Below are positions 16,763 through 20,000 of a stretch of DNA of 20,000 nt, one piece after another. Under the pieces are notes generated by a model. The model saw only the letters and a program-made list of their open reading frames with translations, was not told the origin of the DNA and searched no databases. The DNA comes from Mesostigma viride (Eukaryota; Streptophyta; Mesostigmatophyceae; Mesostigmatales; Mesostigmataceae), in contig RPFO01000819.1 of the NCBI GenBank assembly GCA_009746045.1, positions 1,001,608 to 1,021,607 of the forward strand, written 5' to 3'. The position numbers and the translations under genes are program-made. Numbering within the stretch: the first letter of the stretch is position 1; the number at the start of each line of letters is the position of its first letter.

Positions 16763-16934
16763 TCTATTAATACATTATGATGCAACCTGCGGGCTGCATC
16801 GGTTTGGGTATCATGCTGAGGCGGTAGGAAATAGAAATTGTCAGGCGACCCCAGCTGATCCAGATAAAGTCTAAGCCAATTCTTTTTCCTTTTTCTGCAT
16901 TACATTGCCTTGTACCTTACTCATGAATCTTCAG

Positions 16935-17153
16935 CGAGGTTTTTGGCACACCCAAAGTGTGGCCGGCATGGTGTCAAACGGAGGCCGATTCCTTAAAAGG
17001 TTTCATTCGATGGTGATTTCGTCATATTTCAAAAGGCAAACCGCCAACGGGGCAGGATCAATTAGTAGTCCTGCTCTCGTCGATGTAACCCAGGCCGTGA
17101 AGGAGCTACTAGAACGGCTTGTTTTATGCACATCCAGGCATGGTTGTCTCTAG
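16935..17153 (+). CDS. Terminal exon of an unrecognised plus-strand gene
   Basis: A long pyrimidine-rich run (ttctttttcctttttctgca onward) and atcttcag end at 16934. The frame then reads RGFWHTQSVAGMVSNGGRFL, KRFHSMVISSYFKRQ, SSPALVDVTQAVKELLERLV and LCTSRHGCL, to a TAG at 17151-17153. A canonical AATAAA follows 95 bases later. Acceptor, composition and poly(A) signal together make a last exon likely. I do not recognise the family. Upstream exons may lie before the LINE remnant or be lost. Confidence 0.55.
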   Translation, partial: RGFWHTQSVAGMVSNGGRFLKRFHSMVISSYFKRQTANGAGSISSPALVDVTQAVKELLERLVLCTSRHGCL

Positions 17154-17247
17154 CTTGATGCTAGCTATTGCTTGAGCTTTATGCATAAAGTACCTGTCAT
17201 TTACCATGTACATCTCAAGCTCATTTTGTTAAGCCCTTAGAGCAACC

Positions 17248-17253
17248 AATAAA
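17248..17253 (+). promoter_or_regulatory. Poly(A) signal AATAAA
   Basis: A canonical hexamer in ccaataaagctttttgg, 95 bases past the stop of the terminal exon at 16935-17153. Confidence 0.5.
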
Positions 17254-17455
17254 GCTTTTTGGTAACCACTTTTAGCGGAATGCCTGTTCAGAAATCTGTG
17301 ACGTTTAAACATTGTGAAATGGAAGTTTTCTCTCATCATGTTTGATATAAACTTGATAAGGCCAGTTTTAACAAAGTAGCATGTTTGAGGTCTGGACGAT
17401 GTTGTAATACCTGTCCTGCCTCTGTGTGAACCCTTGAAACGTCTTGTCCCATATT

Positions 17456-17518
17456 GCTCCTGCCCCCAGTCCCATCTTGCACCTGCCCCCAGTCCCATCT
17501 TGCACCTGCCCCCAGTCT
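17456..17518. repeat. Minisatellite, 23-bp unit
   Basis: ctgcccccagtcccatcttg followed by cac occurs twice in full plus a partial third copy. The Gly-rich minus-strand ORF over it is a repeat artefact. Confidence 0.88.
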
Positions 17519-17541
17519 AACTGCTCCGCCCCCCCTTCCCT

Positions 17542-18275
17542 GGTAAGTACTTGCGTGTCATGCGCATGGGCATGCCACGGGGTACTATGCTGATCTCATT
17601 AGAAAAATAATTGTACGAAAGTTACAAATATCGTCTGCATCATCAAATTGTGACATATTTCCATTGGGAGTACATGTAGCACATATCCCTGAGAAGGGGC
17701 ATCAGTGGCTTTTAATACATTCTTGGCTACTTCCTGCAAGGGTAGGGTGTAAACTACGCCTGCTCTGGGTGCACAAAGTGCACCTGCGCACCACTATGTA
17801 TTCCAGCACCTATAGGGCGCGGACATAGGGGGGAAAGATCATCATGGCTATACAATGGCTAGGGCATGGCTTCTCAGCAGAGAGTGACTCTCTGCATAGG
17901 CAGGGCTTGGCTCTCTGAATAGGCAGGCCGGCTTGGCTAAATTCTTAATGCATCATCCATGGGGAGTCCCACTATAGGCAGAGCTTGGCTAAATTCTGTC
18001 TGCATCATGCCCCAACCATATAGTCACTAGAGGGGGATATGATCCTCATCTGAGCTGTCCTCTACTGTAATGACAGACGAGGCGGTAGCTAGTGTAGCGG
18101 CTATCCTCAGGGGCAATAACCTCCACCTGCGGACTTCTACCCTGCATTCTAGCAACGGGCCGCGGGGCCCGTGGGGAGAAAACAGGAGCATGCCCCTCAA
18201 GAAGGCACTTATCGCAGACGGCAGCCCATTTCTCTTTGTCTATCATGCAGGCGCGGTCAAGCACAGATCATCCTA
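17542..18275 (-). mobile_element. LINE family B fragment, minus strand, with an insert
   Basis: On the minus strand the coding tail (MIDKEKWAAVCDK, FSPRAPRPVA, EVIAPEDSRY) lies at 18264-18046. The 3' UTR and tail (gtggcatgcc...acgcaagtacttac) lie at about 17640-17542. The two parts are separated by a 354-bp insert absent from the copy at 12.8 kb. The reading frame is broken near 18095 by a 4-base insertion (agct), so the original ending SSDEDYIPI is lost. Confidence 0.8.
17644..17997. mobile_element. 354-bp insert flanked by 11-bp direct repeats
   Basis: gtctgcatcat is present at 17633-17643 and 17998-18008, and the homologous LINE copy near 12780 shows an uninterrupted site (gatgatgcagacgatctttg). 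This is good evidence for insertion with target-site duplication. The insert has internal repeats of ataggcag(a/g)gcttggct (about 17896-17997). It also shares catgtagcacatat with 18329-18342. The class is unknown. Confidence 0.65.
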
Positions 18276-18415
18276 GAAGCGCTGCATTAAAAAATTAAAT
18301 TAAATTATAACATGCCTCCGTGGGGAGGTCATGTAGCACATATTTCATGATGGATGGGGTGGAGGAAGCCGCGTGATCGAACTATCCTAACTCTATCTAG
18401 AAAATCCTAACTACA

Positions 18416-18655
18416 CTACTCATCAAAACGCCTCCTCCGCTTGGGGGGAGGTGGCTTGCCCACAGGGTCGGGCGTGTGCGCCTTGACAATCTTCTTCCAC
18501 CGCGTCTTGTCCTGCATGGCAGTCCAAAGACGGGAGAGAGAGTGGATGCGAAGCTCAAACTGGGCTGGGACCACTAGGTCGTCCAGCAACATCTGAACGT
18601 AGTTGGTGACAGGTTTCCCTACCCTTAATTGGGAATGTCCGCGGGGCCAGGCCAG
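18416..18655 (-). mobile_element. LINE ORF2 carboxy-terminal fragment, third type
   Basis: The minus strand reads VGKPVTNYVQMLLDDLVVPA, SLSRLWTAMQDKTRWKKIVK and ends PPPPKRRRRFDE at 18416. The GKPVTxYVxxLLxD...M.DxxRW pattern is that of a post-RT LINE tail, but the ending differs from both other LINE types here. Upstream on this strand (18785-18840) a family B piece (DLYVTQLLEDAGL) lies directly before it, so the open frame over 18416-18835 is a fusion of fragments. Confidence 0.6.
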
Positions 18656-18721
18656 GTCAGAATGTGCCGCCCTGGCTGTCCAAGCCGCTGGGGGCCGGCC
18701 AGACCAAGGGTGGTGTCGACC

Positions 18722-18780
18722 TGGCTGGTGCGGGCAAGGTGTCCTACAAATCCCTACAGGTGCGGGCAAGGTGTCCCTAC
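18722..18780. repeat. Tandem duplication, 34-bp unit
   Basis: ggtgcgggcaaggtgtcc is followed by tacaaatccctaca, and the unit then repeats from about 18759. It lies between the two LINE fragments. Confidence 0.75.
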
Positions 18781-18784
18781 AAAG

Positions 18785-18875
18785 CCCTGCATCCTCAAGC
18801 AATTGTGTCACATATAGGTCCGGGTCGCGCCGCATCGCTGCGCCTTCCCGGCGTGGTAATTCTGCTCCTTAGGGG
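18785..18875 (-). mobile_element. LINE family B fragment (RTYVTQ region)
   Basis: The minus-strand gcggcgcgacccggacctat and the following gtgacacaa match the plus-strand copy at 12470-12500, apart from an inserted TA (cctatatgtg versus cctatgtg) that shifts the frame. Confidence 0.7.
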
Positions 18876-18933
18876 TCCTTGAGGTAGTTCTCCCGTTAGG
18901 GGGCGCCTGGGACCTGCCCTTGCAACTAATGTG

Positions 18934-18971
18934 GGCTGACGCACCGCCTAACGTATGGCGGCGCGTCAGCC
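18934..18971. repeat. Hairpin, 15-bp arms
   Basis: ggctgacgcaccgcc (18934-18948) and ggcggcgcgtcagcc (18957-18971) pair with one mismatch around taacgtat. It is strong and GC-rich; no terminator-like T run follows. It may be the relic of a small inverted-repeat element. Confidence 0.8.
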
Positions 18972-19073
18972 GACTGACGCGTGCCAAAAAAACTTACTAG
19001 AATCACTGCCCGGCATGCTTTGCGCTAGCGTAGTGAGCACGTATTTTTGTTCATAAAAAGTTACAATAATTTT

Positions 19074-19156
19074 GAATGAATGTTAAATCAATAAATGAAT
19101 AAATATTGAATGAATAAATGTTGAATGAATATAAAATGCTGAATGAATAAATGTTC
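19074..19156. repeat. AT-rich repeat (TGAATGAATAAATGT)n
   Basis: An imperfect array of gaatgaataaatgtt units. It is bracketed by related sequences (gctagcgtagtgagcacg at about 19024 and gctggcgtggtaagcactg at about 19158), which suggests a larger duplicated block. Confidence 0.8.
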
Positions 19157-19369
19157 CGCTGGCGTGGTAAGCACTGACGTAGTGGCGTGTCATGCACATG
19201 GGGGCAGTGTAGCATGCGAGCGTAGCAGTGTGCGCAGCACCTGCTAACTGGGCAACCGGCGTGGGTCTAGCTGGTCACCGAGATCTGGACTGTCGTTTTC
19301 TTCCCCATGACCTGCGCGACGAGATTAATTTACATGCAGAATGCGTCACGTGAGCAGAAGTCCTAAAGT

Positions 19370-19672
19370 AAGTAAGTACACTTGCGTGTCATGCACAGAG
19401 GCATGCCACGGGGTATTATGCTGATTGCCTTAGAAAAAAAATTACACAACAGACAAAGTCCCTACTAGCTCTGCATTGATGCTTGCCCTAACCGGCCTAG
19501 TACACTATCTATAGATGGGGATATAATACTCCGATCTGAGCTGTCGATCTAGCTCTACTGTAATGGCTGACGAGCTAGGCGGTATAGTGTAGCGGCTATC
19601 CTCGGGGGCAATAACCTCTACCTGAGGACTAATTTTACCCTGGCCGCTAGCAATCGAGCATAAATAAGTCCT
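19370..19672 (-). mobile_element. LINE family B fragment, minus strand, with micro-insertions
   Basis: Homologous to 12630-12888. The 3' end with the (CTTA)n tail is at 19370-19385, and the coding tail (gaggttattgcccc, gaggatagccgctacacta) lies upstream on the minus strand to about 19672. Relative to the other copies it carries several short extra stretches (ctag, ta, gatctag, ctat) that destroy the frame. Confidence 0.8.
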
Positions 19673-19888
19673 CAGTGCATGGCCGGGTGGATTTGGGATG
19701 GGGTGGATGGATCTAGCTTAATCTAGCTTTTGTGACAGGGGTGCGACTGAAATATATACTATGTAACTTTGCTACCTTCGGCATATTACGGCATGATGAG
19801 TAATTGATTGACACATCACGCAACGGCATGATACTATAATTAAGCTCGTTATTGAGGTCCCGCTGGGGAGTCACGGAGTGCTAAACCC
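19673..19888. other. No gene recognised
   Basis: AT-rich intergenic sequence with repeated atctagctt motifs (about 19710-19728). No ORF or splice-like island was found. Confidence 0.5.
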
Positions 19889-20000
19889 GATGGATGGATG
19901 GATGGATGGATGGATGGATGGATGGATGGATGGATGGATGGATGGATGGATGGATGGATGGATGGATGGATGGATGGATGGGTGGGTGGGTGGGCGGGCG
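19889..20000. repeat. Tetranucleotide microsatellite (GATG)n
   Basis: Over 20 uninterrupted GATG units, grading into GGTG and GGCG units at the window edge. The array continues beyond the window. A short related patch (ggatggggtggatgg) lies at about 19695. Confidence 0.97.

Noticed and set aside
18603-18882. Plus-strand ORFs over the LINE fragments
   Set aside because: The minus-strand frames show LINE tail motifs; the plus-strand frames are complements with no motif.
18934-18971. Rho-independent-type terminator
   Set aside because: The hairpin has no following T run and the window is eukaryotic, so a bacterial terminator reading is not appropriate.

Overview
This is eukaryotic nuclear DNA. 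Coding signal comes in short exon-like islands with GT/AG junctions, separated by introns, transposon remnants and simple repeats. There are no operons, rRNA or tRNA genes, and no CRISPR-like arrays. The only protein I can place with confidence is a kinase-like gene. Its catalytic signature (HGD...QFL, then DLN where most kinases have DFG) resembles a divergent kinase group I recall from stramenopiles such as diatoms and brown algae. Together with near-balanced base composition, introns of a few hundred bases to 2 kb and heavy repeat load, this makes a brown-alga-like stramenopile my best guess. That is an inference, not a demonstration.

Layout. 1-3000: a possible minus-strand exon, a 245-bp tandem duplication, a poly-C tract, three copies of a dispersed repeat (here called R1) and a frameshifted cysteine-rich coding fragment. 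3000-5000: a perfect hairpin, a CACCCG hexamer array, a 118-bp tandem duplication, and the 3' part of a minus-strand gene with a poly(A) signal but a frameshift. 5000-6300: a fourth R1 copy, a 21-bp-arm inverted repeat and a possible plus-strand terminal exon. 6314-8108: a candidate 1.8-kb element with TTAA ends, enclosing a minus-strand ORF pair preceded by a TATA box. 8100-9590: mostly non-coding, with one small putative secreted ORF. 9591-15192: the kinase-like gene in six recognisable exons, whose introns hold a second TTAA element (9849-10468), a LINE 3' fragment (12450-12895), minisatellites and a 28-bp-TIR MITE-like element (13771-14205). 15217-16688: one end of a third TTAA element, joined to a 5'-truncated, mutated LINE reverse transcriptase. 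16935-17253: terminal exon and poly(A) signal of an unrecognised plus-strand gene. 17540-19680: minus-strand LINE 3' fragments, one carrying a 354-bp insert between 11-bp direct repeats. The window ends in a GATG tetranucleotide array.

The main structural story is layered mobile DNA. One family of TTAA-bounded elements shares the terminal consensus TTAACCCCTAAATGG and palindromes near its ends, and occurs at three places. At least two non-LTR retrotransposon lineages are present. Copies of one lineage differ by curious 2-7 bp TA/CTAG-type micro-insertions. The kinase-like gene still shows phase-compatible junctions across most of its length despite the insertions in its introns.
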